Assembly: GCF_007713735.2 (NCBI RefSeq)
Contig: NZ_VMNW02000011.1
Location: forward strand, 1-64,000
Direction of reading: 5' to 3'
Source: Amycolatopsis acidicola
Lineage (GTDB): Bacteria; Actinomycetota; Actinomycetes; Mycobacteriales; Pseudonocardiaceae
DNA length: 64,000 nt
In this document: positions 34,201 through 41,904 of the stretch, one piece after another
Numbering within the stretch: the first letter of the stretch is position 1
Layout: each line of letters starts with the position of its first letter
Notes under the pieces: model-generated
Seen by the model: the letters and a program-made list of their open reading frames with translations, nothing else
Databases searched by the model: none
Told to the model about the DNA's origin: nothing
Translations under genes and position numbers: made by a program

Positions 34201-35229
34201 GACCCCGACGAGCCCCTCCTCGAGGATGATCTGCTCCTCGCGGGTGACCTCGGCGTCGTCGATGACGATCACGATGTGCGGCTGGTCCCCGTTCGGCGTG
34301 GCGTTGCGCGAGAACCGCGGCCGCTCACGCAGCTCGACGTCGAGCCACTGCTCGATCTGCGCCAGCGAGCCGGCCATCATGCGCAGCTGGCCGATGCCGT
34401 CGGCGAGCTCCGGGTGCTGCGCGTGCGGCAGCCACTTCGCCCACTCCCACTCGGCCTTCGCCCGGCCCGCGGTGGCCACCGCGATCAGCACGTCGTCACA
34501 GCTGTGGAACGTGACCAGCTGGGCCAGCATCGCGCGAGTGAGGCCACGGGTGAGCTCCCGCTCGCCCTGCAGGCTCACCGCGGCGAACCCGCGCAGCGTG
34601 ATCTGGGTCGGCAGGTCCGGCACGATCGAATGCGCGCGCACGAACCGGCGCAGCGCCAGCGTGGCGATCGGCTCCAGCTCGTCGACCGGGCCGGTCTGCG
34701 GCGGCACGAGCCGGGTGGCGAGCCGGTGCGAACTGCGGCCGACGCGCAGGTGGAGGAAGTCCTGGTCGTTCTGCCGGCGCTCCCACATCCGGCGGCTCGC
34801 GGCCAGCGACCACAGCGCCTGCGGATCCGGGTGCACCCACTCCAGCGCGGCCCGTTGTTCGGCCATCGCCTCCCTGGCGCGCTCCCGCATCTGGCCGAGG
34901 TAACGCAGGTAGTCCTTGCGGTCCTCGTTCATCTCGGCCTTCTTGGCCCCGCCGCCTTTGCCGCCGCCCGCCATCATCCCGCCCATCGACATGAGCATCA
35001 TCAGCGGGAAGATCAGCGTGGTGGGGCTCTTCGCGGCGGACCCGCCGGAGGTGAACAGGACCACGACCATGCCGAGCGTGGCGACGACCATCACGACCGG
35101 CATGAGCTTCTGCACGACGTTGCCGGGGATGGTCCTCGGGACCTCGGGCGGCGGTTCGAGATGCACCTCACCGCCGGGCGGGCGCGGTGCCGCCAGGCGT
35201 GGCGTTTTCTTGAACTGCAGCGTGCTCAC
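31219..35229 (-). CDS. eccC: Type VII secretion ATPase EccC (FtsK/SpoIIIE family)
   Basis: 1336 residues from GTG at 35229, with GAGGGG upstream. Two membrane helices lie near the N-terminus (about 45-110), then a DUF domain. Three ATPase domains follow: Walker A GATGSGKSEFLRTL at about 483 with Walker B LFICIDEFSEM, GGPQSGKSTLLRTL at about 845 and ADGESGKTNLLRQI at about 1135. All three P-loops retain Lys and Ser/Thr. It drives export of WXG100 substrates and binds their C-terminal signal with the last domain. It is transcribed with the Hsp70-like gene 73 bases downstream and diverges from eccD. It is a single polypeptide, not split into Ca and Cb. Confidence 0.95.
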   Translation of the reverse strand: MSTLQFKKTPRLAAPRPPGGEVHLEPPPEVPRTIPGNVVQKLMPVVMVVATLGMVVVLFTSGGSAAKSPTTLIFPLMMLMSMGGMMAGGGKGGGAKKAEMNEDRKDYLRYLGQMRERAREAMAEQRAALEWVHPDPQALWSLAASRRMWERRQNDQDFLHLRVGRSSHRLATRLVPPQTGPVDELEPIATLALRRFVRAHSIVPDLPTQITLRGFAAVSLQGERELTRGLTRAMLAQLVTFHSCDDVLIAVATAGRAKAEWEWAKWLPHAQHPELADGIGQLRMMAGSLAQIEQWLDVELRERPRFSRNATPNGDQPHIVIVIDDAEVTREEQIILEEGLVGVTLIDLSDSLGNLAARRGLRLVVEETRVGARSAGGIEWFGKPDFLSAIEAEALSRKLSPYRVGSAAEEATSDEPLLSNPTLLELLGIPGDPMTFDVQQAWRPRPIRDRYRVPFGVGEYGQPVELDIKEAAAEGMGPHGLCIGATGSGKSEFLRTLVLGLLATHSSTALNMILVDFKGGATFLGLDKAPHVAATITNLAGDLTLVDRMKDAIAGEVARRQEVLAKGNYKNVWDYEKARENGADLDPLPALFICIDEFSEMLTAKPDFIDIFLQIGRVGRSLQMHMLLASQRLEEGKLRGLDTFLSYRIGLKTFSAAESRAAIGVPDAFELPSIPGSGYLKYDTSTMVRFKASYVSGPYRPAGIKAAGPVSNVVRADKRPQLFVPDFVELPPEPEPEPEPVEEVKKAESDEATEPTELEVIVDRLIGQGPPAHEVWLPPLDEPNSLDTLLPNLNPTEDRGLSPVGFFGNGKLQVPLGIVDRPFEQRRDPLWADFSGAAGHGVVVGGPQSGKSTLLRTLMMSMALSNTPEEFQFYAVDLGGGTLAGLAGLPHCGGVAVARREPDKARRIIAELNTLANEREGRFGALGIDSMGDFRNRKRRGEISAEQDPFGDAFLVVDGWRAIRDDFEELEPQITALAQRGLAYGVHVIISASRWADIRPAIKDMLGTRFELRLGDPSESEVDRRVAVNVPEGRPGRGLTRERLHMLGGLPRIDGSSDTENIAAGVADAVGKIQAAWQGRPAPQVRLLPESITYEDVLSMDKHRDSKLIPIGINEDELAPVYLDFDSDSHFLAFADGESGKTNLLRQIARGITERYTAKEAVIVLVDYRRTMLGFVEGAHLLGYAVSSNQLDGMIKDIAGSMTRRLPGPDVTQEQLRNRSWWKGPELFVLVDDYDLVVTQSSNPLKPLSEFLAQAKDVGLHVVVARRTGGASRASYDPIIGKLKEIAAPGIVMNGSKDEGTLLGTVKPSLMPPGRGTLVSRKVGKQLMQVSWIQPD

Positions 35230-35433
35230 CGAAGGACCCCTCTTCAACTCGACGCCCGGACTGCCTGGCCAGGGACGACCCACACGGTAGCGAACCACAC
35301 CGCCCGCGCGGGGCAAGACCGTCGAAGCGGGAGCGTTCTCGGCGAAACCACCCCAAGTCGACCCCAGGTTCGTTAATACTAGGACGGCCCACCGACAGTC
35401 CGGGGCGTTTCCGGGCAGGTCGTGGGCACCAGA

Positions 35434-35451
35434 GGTACGGGCGAGGTACGG
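35434..35451. promoter_or_regulatory. Tandem GGTACGG motif in the eccC-eccD divergent region
   Basis: GGTACGG occurs at 35434-35440 and 35445-35451, an exact 11-bp spacing, inside an 11-bp tandem GAGGTACGGxC. The complementary AACCGTAC appears twice at 11-bp spacing before eccE. The 294-bp spacer also holds TAGTAT on the minus strand (35381-35376), a possible eccC -10. Confidence 0.4.
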
Positions 35452-35481
35452 CCGGGCGACGCCACGGAGGTGCTCGCCGGG

Positions 35482-35487
35482 TATAAG
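35482..35487 (+). promoter_or_regulatory. Candidate -10 of eccD
   Basis: TATAAG lies 36 bases before the eccD GTG; AGGGGG (35511-35516) is the ribosome-binding site. No clear -35 was found. Confidence 0.35.
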
Positions 35488-35523
35488 TAGCCCGCAGCGT
35501 TTTCGTCTTTAGGGGGCAGCAAG

Positions 35524-36915
35524 GTGGCAACGGGCACGACGGTATTCAGCAGGGTCACGGTGGTCGCGCCGCGCACCCGGATCGACGTCGCGCTGCCGGC
35601 CGACGTTGCGGTCGCGGATCTGCTGCCGATGCTGCTCGAGATGGCCAGAGAGACCTCGCCGGACGGCGGCGCCCGCCACGGCGGCTGGTCGCTGGCCAAG
35701 CTCGGGGACTCCCCGTTGGACCCGAGCCGCACGCTCGCGTCGCTGGGCGTGATCGACGGTGAGCTGCTGCAACTGCGCCGCCGCAACGAAAACCCGCCGC
35801 CGCCGCTGTACGACGACGTCGTGGACGCGATCGCCGACGCGGACCCGGACAGCTTCCGGCCGTGGACCAAGGAGACCGCGAACCGGATCGGCCACATCGC
35901 GGGCGGACTGGGGCTGTTCGTCGCCGCCTTCGCGCTGTTCATGTCCGGCCCGCTGTTCGGCGGCAACGGCCTCGCCGCGGCGCTGGCCGCCGGCGTCGGC
36001 GCGATCGCCTGCGTCGCCGTGGGCGCCACGCTGTCGAAGGGGTACCAGGCCGAGGCCACCGGCGTCGTGATCGCCGCCGCGGGCGGGCTGCCGTTCGCCT
36101 TCGTCGCCGGGTTCTGCGCCGTGCCCGGGCTCGCGGTCCGGCCGAGCCTGCTGCTCGGCAGCGGGCTCGTGGTGATCGTCGCCGCGGTCTCGATCGTGAT
36201 CATGGGCGCCGGCATCACCACGTTCATCGCGGCCGCCACGGCCGGCGTGATCGGCGTGATCGCGTTCACCGTGGCCACGCTCGTCGCGCACCCGGCGGCA
36301 GGTATCGCGGCCGGCACCGCCGCGGTCTCCCTCGCCGCCATCTCGATGCTGCCGCGGGCGACGATCTGGCTCGCGAAGCTGCCGCTGCCGCACGTGCCCG
36401 GCACCGCCGAGGAGCTCAAGGAAGACGACGCGTACCCGGACTACACGGCGATCGAGCGCCGCACCTCCGTGGCGCACAACTACATGACCGGCCTGCTGAT
36501 CGGCTGCGGGAGCGCCACCGCCATCGCGGCGATCATCACCGCGAGCGCGCCCGGCGTGTTCGGGATCATCACCGCTGTCGTCGCCACCCTCGTGCTGCTG
36601 CTGCGCGCCCGGTCCTACGCGAACGGCTCGCAGGCCGTGGCGCTGCTGACCACCGGCATGGTCGCCGCGGCGGGCATCCTGATCAGCTGGCTGTTCTCCC
36701 AGAACACACTCGGCAGGCTGCTGTGGGTCTTCGGCGCGCTGGTGATCGTGGCCGCGGGCTCGCTCGTGGTCGGCGTGATCTTCCCGAACCACCGTTTCTC
36801 GCCGCCGCTGCGCCGTTCGGTGGAGATCTTCGAAGCGATCTGCATCGCCACCGTGCTGCCGCTCGCGCTGGCCGTGATGGACCTGTACACGACGCTGCGG
36901 CACTCGTTCGGCTGA
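35524..36915 (+). CDS. eccD: Type VII secretion integral membrane protein EccD
   Basis: 463 residues from a GTG start. Residues 1-90 form the YukD ubiquitin-like domain (VVAPRTRIDVALPADVAVADLL, then TLASLGVIDGELLQL). From about 120 there are roughly eleven hydrophobic helices (for example GHIAGGLGLFVAAFALF). It lines the ESX membrane channel as a dimer. It is followed 36 bases later by mycP and is divergent from eccC, as in M. tuberculosis ESX-4. Confidence 0.93.
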   Translation: MATGTTVFSRVTVVAPRTRIDVALPADVAVADLLPMLLEMARETSPDGGARHGGWSLAKLGDSPLDPSRTLASLGVIDGELLQLRRRNENPPPPLYDDVVDAIADADPDSFRPWTKETANRIGHIAGGLGLFVAAFALFMSGPLFGGNGLAAALAAGVGAIACVAVGATLSKGYQAEATGVVIAAAGGLPFAFVAGFCAVPGLAVRPSLLLGSGLVVIVAAVSIVIMGAGITTFIAAATAGVIGVIAFTVATLVAHPAAGIAAGTAAVSLAAISMLPRATIWLAKLPLPHVPGTAEELKEDDAYPDYTAIERRTSVAHNYMTGLLIGCGSATAIAAIITASAPGVFGIITAVVATLVLLLRARSYANGSQAVALLTTGMVAAAGILISWLFSQNTLGRLLWVFGALVIVAAGSLVVGVIFPNHRFSPPLRRSVEIFEAICIATVLPLALAVMDLYTTLRHSFG

Positions 36916-36951
36916 GGCCGGCCCACCACCGACAGGAGAGGGGAAAAGCGC

Positions 36952-38460
36952 GTGCGCACGCTGGGGGTGCCCGGCCGGTCGGCCGCCGTCCTGCTGGCCG
37001 GGACCATCGGGGTCCTGGTCCCGCTCGTCCCGGCACTGGCCCAGACCTCGTCGGACGGCGGGTACTGGGCCACGCCGCCGCCCGCGGTCCAGGGCGCCCA
37101 GCCCGATGACGGCGGCGGGCATTCCGGCATCCCGTACACGAAGACGAAAGACTGCGTCAGCCGGGATCTCAACAACAACATCGTGTTGCGCGAGAAGCCC
37201 TGGGGCCAGCAGTACCTGCAGATCGAAGAGGCACAGCAGCTCGCCATCGCCAAGACCGGCAGCGCGGGTGGCGGCCAGAAGGTCGCGGTCATCGACACCG
37301 GCGTGACGCAGCATCCGTATTTCAAGTACCCCATCGTGTCCGGCGGCGACTACGTGGATCCCGCGGACGGCGGACTCCTCGACTGCGACGGGCACGGCAC
37401 CGAGGTCGCCGGGATCATCGCGGCGAACACCCCGGCCTCGATCGGCTTCAAGGGCGTCGCCCCGGATGCGCAGATCGTGTCCATCCGGCAGTCGAGCCAG
37501 AACTACGAGCTCAAGAGCCAGACTTCCAGCGCGCAGGCGCCGCCGGCGTCGTCTTCGGCGAACCCGCCCGCCGGTGGCGGCGGCGAAACCTCCGGCCAGC
37601 AGACCGGGGACGACACGGGAAGTCGCGAGCAGGGCCAGGGCGCGGGCAACACGCATACGCTCGCGCAAGCGGTCGTCCGCGCGGCGAACCTGCACGTCGG
37701 CGTGATCAACATGTCGGTGGACAACTGCCGCACCGCCGACGGCACGATCAACAGCGGCGAGCGGGAACTGCAGGCGGCGATCCACTACGCCGTATCGCAG
37801 AACGTCGTGGTCGTCGCCGCGGCGGGCAACACCTCCGACACCTGCAAGCAGAACAACCAGCCGGACCCGAACAAGCCACAGTCGATCGTCAGCCCGCCGT
37901 GGTTCTCCGACGACGTGCTCTCGGTCGCGGCGATCGACGACACCGGGAGCGTCGCGAGCTTCAGCATGAACGGCCCGTGGGTGAGCGTGGCCGCGCCGGG
38001 CACGAAGATCACGTCGCTGGACCCGTCGAAGGGCACCGACCAGCTGGCCAACCAGGTCGTGGAAAACGACAAGCAGCAGGACATCCAGGGCACCAGCTTC
38101 GCGGCGCCGTACGTCGCCGGGCTCGTCGCACTGGTGCGCGCGCAGTTCCCGACGCTCGACGCGCGTCAGGTGATGCAGCGGATCGAGGCCACGGCCCAGC
38201 ACCCTGGCGCGCCCGGCGGGCACGACAACTACATCGGCTACGGCGTCGTGAACCCGGTGGCGGCGCTGACCTCGGTCGTACCGCAGGAGGACGGAATCCC
38301 TGTGGCGCAGGCAAAGCAGCCGGCCTTGGGCCTGCCGCCCGCGGCGAACAAGAACTGGACGCCGATCATCGTCGCGCTCGCCGGCACCGGTGGCGGGTTG
38401 CTGGTCCTGCTGATCACACTGTTCGTGATGCACACCATCCGCCGCAACCGCACCACCTGA
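36952..38460 (+). CDS. mycP: Mycosin, type VII secretion-associated subtilisin-like serine protease
   Basis: 502 residues from GTG. An N-terminal signal segment is followed by the S8 catalytic triad: Asp in VAVIDTGVTQH, His in DCDGHGTEVAG and Ser in QGTSFAAPYVAGL, with AAAGN as the oxyanion Asn region. A disordered Pro/Ser/Gly/Glu insertion (about 180-225) sits between the His and the next core strand, the place of the mycosin-specific loop. A C-terminal membrane helix (about 465-490) anchors it facing outward. It stabilises the ESX complex and processes substrates. Confidence 0.94.
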   Translation: MRTLGVPGRSAAVLLAGTIGVLVPLVPALAQTSSDGGYWATPPPAVQGAQPDDGGGHSGIPYTKTKDCVSRDLNNNIVLREKPWGQQYLQIEEAQQLAIAKTGSAGGGQKVAVIDTGVTQHPYFKYPIVSGGDYVDPADGGLLDCDGHGTEVAGIIAANTPASIGFKGVAPDAQIVSIRQSSQNYELKSQTSSAQAPPASSSANPPAGGGGETSGQQTGDDTGSREQGQGAGNTHTLAQAVVRAANLHVGVINMSVDNCRTADGTINSGERELQAAIHYAVSQNVVVVAAAGNTSDTCKQNNQPDPNKPQSIVSPPWFSDDVLSVAAIDDTGSVASFSMNGPWVSVAAPGTKITSLDPSKGTDQLANQVVENDKQQDIQGTSFAAPYVAGLVALVRAQFPTLDARQVMQRIEATAQHPGAPGGHDNYIGYGVVNPVAALTSVVPQEDGIPVAQAKQPALGLPPAANKNWTPIIVALAGTGGGLLVLLITLFVMHTIRRNRTT

Positions 38461-38483
38461 GCGAGCCGTACGGACACCGAAAT

Positions 38484-38522
38484 GGTCCGGTAGCCCCCCG
38501 AAGAAGGGCTGCCGGACCTTTT
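38484..38522 (+). terminator. Rho-independent terminator of eccD-mycP
   Basis: GGTCCGGTAGCCC (38484-38496) pairs with GGGCTGCCGGACC (38506-38518) with one U-G pair, then TTTT. Confidence 0.88.
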
Positions 38523-38571
38523 GCTTGCGGGAGAAGGGATCTGAGCGGACCCGTGTCGCTCCGCGCACGAA

Positions 38572-38605
38572 GAAGGCCTGGCAGCCGATCGCCTGCCAGG
38601 CCTTC
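38572..38605 (-). terminator. Hairpin terminator of eccB
   Basis: GAAGGCCTGGCAG (38572-38584) and CTGCCAGGCCTTC (38593-38605) are perfect 13-bp arms. They lie 28 bases after the eccB stop on the minus strand, followed by TTCG. Confidence 0.8.
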
Positions 38606-38633
38606 CCGTTACCGTGCTGTCCGAAGTGGACCG

Positions 38634-40244
38634 TCAGTTACCCGAGGATCCGGTTGTTCCCGCTGAAGACGACTGGCTCGGCTGCACCGACGGGTACGTC
38701 CCGGCGTTCGCGGCCACCGGGATGTCGTCGTAGCTCTTCGCGGCGTCGACGGTGTTCAGCGATGTGCCGGTCGGCAACAGCGAAATGATCGACTCCGGTG
38801 CCGGCCGCGGCGCCGGGTTGTCCAGCCCTAGCCCCTTGAGCGTGTTCGCGTCCGGGATTCCATAGCGCAGCCCGTTGTCGGTGACGAGGCTCATCGGCCC
38901 CTTGCCGAACGTGTCCGCCGAAGTGGCCGACTGCACGACCGCGCCGCGCCCCGGCGGCATGTAGAACTTGTCGACCTTCAGCCCGTTCGGCCCCGGCTGG
39001 TTCACGTCGACCGGCTTCACACCCGACGGGACCGGCGTCGCCGAACCGACGTACACAGTGGTCTGCGGCTTGTTGTCCTGGACCGTCCAGCCGAGGCAGG
39101 CCGACGTGGACACCGTCGGGTCGAGGATGGTGGGCACCTGCGCCGGCATGGACCCCACCGGAAGCGCGTCCGCGTCGTTCGGCTGGATGATCCGGACGTT
39201 GTTGATCTCGTTCGGGCTGACCTGCGGGATGTTCGTCGACCCCGACTGCGCGGCGCGGATCAGGTCACCGACCGCGTCCGACACCTTCTGGATCCCGGTG
39301 GGCAGCAGTACGTACACGTCACGCGAACCGCTGACGCTGTTCACCGCGAAGACGTTGCCGTTCTTGAGTCCCTCGGCCTGCAGTTGGGCGAATCCGCTGG
39401 TACCACCGATGTCCGGGATCGTCGGCGGCACGAGCGGACTCACCTGGGGGATCGCGTTGAGCAGCCCGGTGGAGATGTGCCGCCTCGGCGCACCGTTCAG
39501 GTGGAAGGTCGAGACCACCGCCTGCTGGGTCGGGTCCACTTCCGCCCGCACCGTGTTCGGCGTCGGGTTGTTCGGATCGTCGCTCGCCGCGGTCTTGTAG
39601 ATCAGGTAGTACTTGCCGTTGTCCGCCGCGGCCAGGATCGCCTGGTCCTCCGACAAAGCCGTACCCAGACCGGAAACTCCGGCGAGGACCGTGGTCTCCG
39701 AAGTGGACTGTTGGAGCTGGATCGACTGGGGCAGGTTCTTGTTGACGATCACCTGGTCGCAGACCGCCCAGTTGTCGTCGATCCGCTGATCCGCCGATGG
39801 CAGGAGCTGCGGCCCGTCCACGATGCCCGTGCGCCGGTTGTGCGGGATGTCCTTGAGCGAGTCGTCCGGGACCACCTCCGCGTCCGCGGGGGCCGACGCG
39901 CCGCCCTGCGACTGCGACATCAGCAGCAGCCTGGCCGAGGCGAGGTTGAAGGTCGGGGTGAGCGAAACCGGATTGCCCGAGACGACGTAGATGGTGCCGG
40001 ACTGCTTGCCGATCACGATCCCGGGAGCCGAAGGGACGCTCGGCGAAGGGCTGATCAGCCCGAAGATGACGAATCCCACAAGGCCGAGCGCGGCGATGAT
40101 GACCCCCACCATCGTGGCCCTGCCATGGGTGCGCATGGGGTCGTGCAACATCACCGAATCGCGGCGGACCAGCGCCGACTGCATCCGGCGCAGTACGAAC
40201 CGGTACGCCTGAACCTGAGACTTAGTTGTCGGTGTTGATGGCAT
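38634..40244 (-). CDS. eccB: Type VII secretion protein EccB
   Basis: 536 residues. The conserved cytosolic N-terminus (TTKSQVQAYRFVLRRMQSALVR) precedes a single membrane helix (about 45-68). A large periplasmic domain with repeated beta-strands and a Cys pair (DQVIVN region and SACLGWTVQ) follows. It belongs to the ESX core complex with EccC, D and E. The ATG is only five bases after a candidate ECF-type -10 block, so its mRNA may be nearly leaderless. It diverges from eccE. Confidence 0.93.
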   Translation of the reverse strand: MPSTPTTKSQVQAYRFVLRRMQSALVRRDSVMLHDPMRTHGRATMVGVIIAALGLVGFVIFGLISPSPSVPSAPGIVIGKQSGTIYVVSGNPVSLTPTFNLASARLLLMSQSQGGASAPADAEVVPDDSLKDIPHNRRTGIVDGPQLLPSADQRIDDNWAVCDQVIVNKNLPQSIQLQQSTSETTVLAGVSGLGTALSEDQAILAAADNGKYYLIYKTAASDDPNNPTPNTVRAEVDPTQQAVVSTFHLNGAPRRHISTGLLNAIPQVSPLVPPTIPDIGGTSGFAQLQAEGLKNGNVFAVNSVSGSRDVYVLLPTGIQKVSDAVGDLIRAAQSGSTNIPQVSPNEINNVRIIQPNDADALPVGSMPAQVPTILDPTVSTSACLGWTVQDNKPQTTVYVGSATPVPSGVKPVDVNQPGPNGLKVDKFYMPPGRGAVVQSATSADTFGKGPMSLVTDNGLRYGIPDANTLKGLGLDNPAPRPAPESIISLLPTGTSLNTVDAAKSYDDIPVAANAGTYPSVQPSQSSSAGTTGSSGN

Positions 40245-40249
40245 TCTCG

Positions 40250-40281
40250 ACCTACAGCTCCCCGAGTCGCGGTACGGTTCC
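40250..40281 (-). promoter_or_regulatory. ECF-sigma-type promoter of eccB
   Basis: On the minus strand GGAACCGTAC (40281-40272), 12 bases, AGCTGTAGGT (40259-40250). The blocks match those of the esxU promoter at 8 and 7 of 10 positions and keep GGAACC and GTAGGT. Confidence 0.5.
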
Positions 40282-40286
40282 GCAGG

Positions 40287-40317
40287 ATAACCGTACGAGA
40301 ACCGTACTGGTGTGGGT
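40287..40317 (+). promoter_or_regulatory. Possible ECF-type promoter of eccE, with repeated AACCGTAC
   Basis: ATAACCGTAC (40287-40296), 11 bases, TGGTGTGGGT (40308-40317). The spacer holds a second AACCGTAC (40300-40307), 11 bp after the first. The match to the other three promoters is the weakest of the set. Confidence 0.35.
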
Positions 40318-40395
40318 TTCGCCGAACTCAGCCCAGTGCCGGGTACTCGGAGCCGGCTTTCGGCAAGGCAGCACTACGAGGGGAAGAAAGCGCGG

Positions 40396-41904
40396 ATGTC
40401 CGTCACCACGCCTCCACGACCGGGCGGGCCGCCTGGCTCGCCGCCGCCAAGGCGCCCGGCGGGTCCGCCACCACGCCAAGGCGGGCCGGGCGGCCCCGGC
40501 GGTCCGCCGCCACGCCGGCCGGGTCCCGGCGGCCCGGGAGGCCCTGGTGGTCCGGGAGGCCCTGGGGGTCCTGGCGGTCCCGGTGGCGGAGGGCCCGGCG
40601 GGGGTGGTCCTGGCGGTCCGGGAGGCCCCGGCGGTCCCGGTCCGTCCCAGCCACCTGCGGGAGGCAGCCCGGCTCCGATCGCGCCTCCCGCGCGGCGTCG
40701 CACGCTCGGCGCGAGCCTCGGCCCGCTGCCGGTAGTGAACCTGGTGGTGCTCGAGATCGGCCTCGCGATCGGGCTGATCCTGGTCGCCATCAACAAGTCC
40801 CTGTTGTACATCGGCGCCGGTGTGCTGGCGGTGACGTTCCTCATCGCGATCATCCGCTGGCGCGGCAAGTGGTTCACCCAGTGGTTCGGCCTCACGATGC
40901 GCTACCGGTTCCGCAGCCACGACCGGGTCGCCACCCCGCCGCCGCCCACCGGTGAGCCGGCGAAGGACGAGTCGGTCACCGGGCCGGAGGACGCGCGGGT
41001 CTCCCTGCTGCGCCTCGTGGTGCCGGATCTCGTTGTGGCGCACGGAATCGACCACGAACGCGAGCAGGTCGGCCTGGCCTGGCACGACGGCACGTGGACG
41101 GCGGTGCTGCTCGTCGAGCCCACCCCGGCGCTGATCACCCAGGCCGGTGGAGCGCCGAGCCTGCCGCTGTCGGCGCTGGCGCCGTGCCTCGAAGACCGCG
41201 GCGTGGTGCTGGACTCCATCCAGATCATCTGGCACTGCTACCCCGGTTCGGCCGCGCTGCCTTCGGATTCCCCGGCGCTCAACTCGTACCTGGAGGTGCT
41301 CGGCCCGCTGCCCGCGGCGGCGCGCCGCACCACCTGGGTGGCGGTCCGGCTCGACCCGCGGCGCTGCCCGGCGGCGGTGCGGGAACGCGGCGGCGGCGTC
41401 GTCGGCGCGCACCGGGCGCTGATCGGTGCGCTCTCCCGCGTGCGGAACGCGTTGGAGTCGAAGGGAATCCCCACTCGCCCGCTGGACCCGGACGAGCTGC
41501 TGCGGGCCGGGATTTCGGCCTCCGAGCTCACCGCGGTGTCGGGCTCCGAGGCGCGGGTGAACATGCGGGAACACTGGACGAGCGTGACGGCGGCCGGGAT
41601 CGGGCACGCCAGCTACGCGATCACCAGCTGGCCCAAGGGCAAGATCACGAACACCCTCAACGCCCTCACGAGTGTGCGGACGCTGTCGTCGACGGTCGCG
41701 CTCGCCATCTCCCCCGCCGACGACGAGGGCCAGGTCGGCCTTCGCGGCGTGGTGCGGATGAGCGCGCGCAACCCGCGCGAGCTCGATCAGGCGGATGACA
41801 GGCTGTCCAACCTCGCCGGCAAGGTGGGCGTTTCGCTGACCCCGTTGCGGGGCCTGCAAGTCGACGGCTTCGCGGCCACGTTGCCGATGGGAGGCACCGC
41901 ATGA
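40396..41904 (+). CDS. eccE: Type VII secretion protein EccE
   Basis: 502 residues from the ATG at 40396, with GAGGGG about ten bases upstream. The first 105 residues are Pro/Gly/Arg-rich low complexity. Two membrane helices follow (VNLVVLEIGLAIGLILVAI and LLYIGAGVLAVTFLIAII). The cytosolic domain starts with the EccE-typical RGKWFTQWFGLTMRYRFRSHDR. M. tuberculosis ESX-4 lacks EccE, so this locus encodes a fuller core complex. The next gene overlaps by four bases. Confidence 0.88.
   Translation: MSVTTPPRPGGPPGSPPPRRPAGPPPRQGGPGGPGGPPPRRPGPGGPGGPGGPGGPGGPGGPGGGGPGGGGPGGPGGPGGPGPSQPPAGGSPAPIAPPARRRTLGASLGPLPVVNLVVLEIGLAIGLILVAINKSLLYIGAGVLAVTFLIAIIRWRGKWFTQWFGLTMRYRFRSHDRVATPPPPTGEPAKDESVTGPEDARVSLLRLVVPDLVVAHGIDHEREQVGLAWHDGTWTAVLLVEPTPALITQAGGAPSLPLSALAPCLEDRGVVLDSIQIIWHCYPGSAALPSDSPALNSYLEVLGPLPAAARRTTWVAVRLDPRRCPAAVRERGGGVVGAHRALIGALSRVRNALESKGIPTRPLDPDELLRAGISASELTAVSGSEARVNMREHWTSVTAAGIGHASYAITSWPKGKITNTLNALTSVRTLSSTVALAISPADDEGQVGLRGVVRMSARNPRELDQADDRLSNLAGKVGVSLTPLRGLQVDGFAATLPMGGTA
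40430..40675 (+). repeat. Gly/Pro-coding low-complexity repeats in eccE
   Basis: Many near copies of GGTCCnGGnGGnCC-type 9-bp units encode PGG and GPGGP tracts in the EccE N-terminus. The region is prone to slippage and assembly error. Confidence 0.7.

Noticed and set aside
31447..35376. Long plus-strand open frame opposite eccC
   Set aside because: It is Arg/Gly/Val/Leu-rich shadow sequence with no domain; EccC on the other strand is certain.
40430..40675. Dense GGTCC-type repeats as a possible replication or recombination element
   Set aside because: They encode the Pro/Gly-rich N-terminus of EccE and keep frame.
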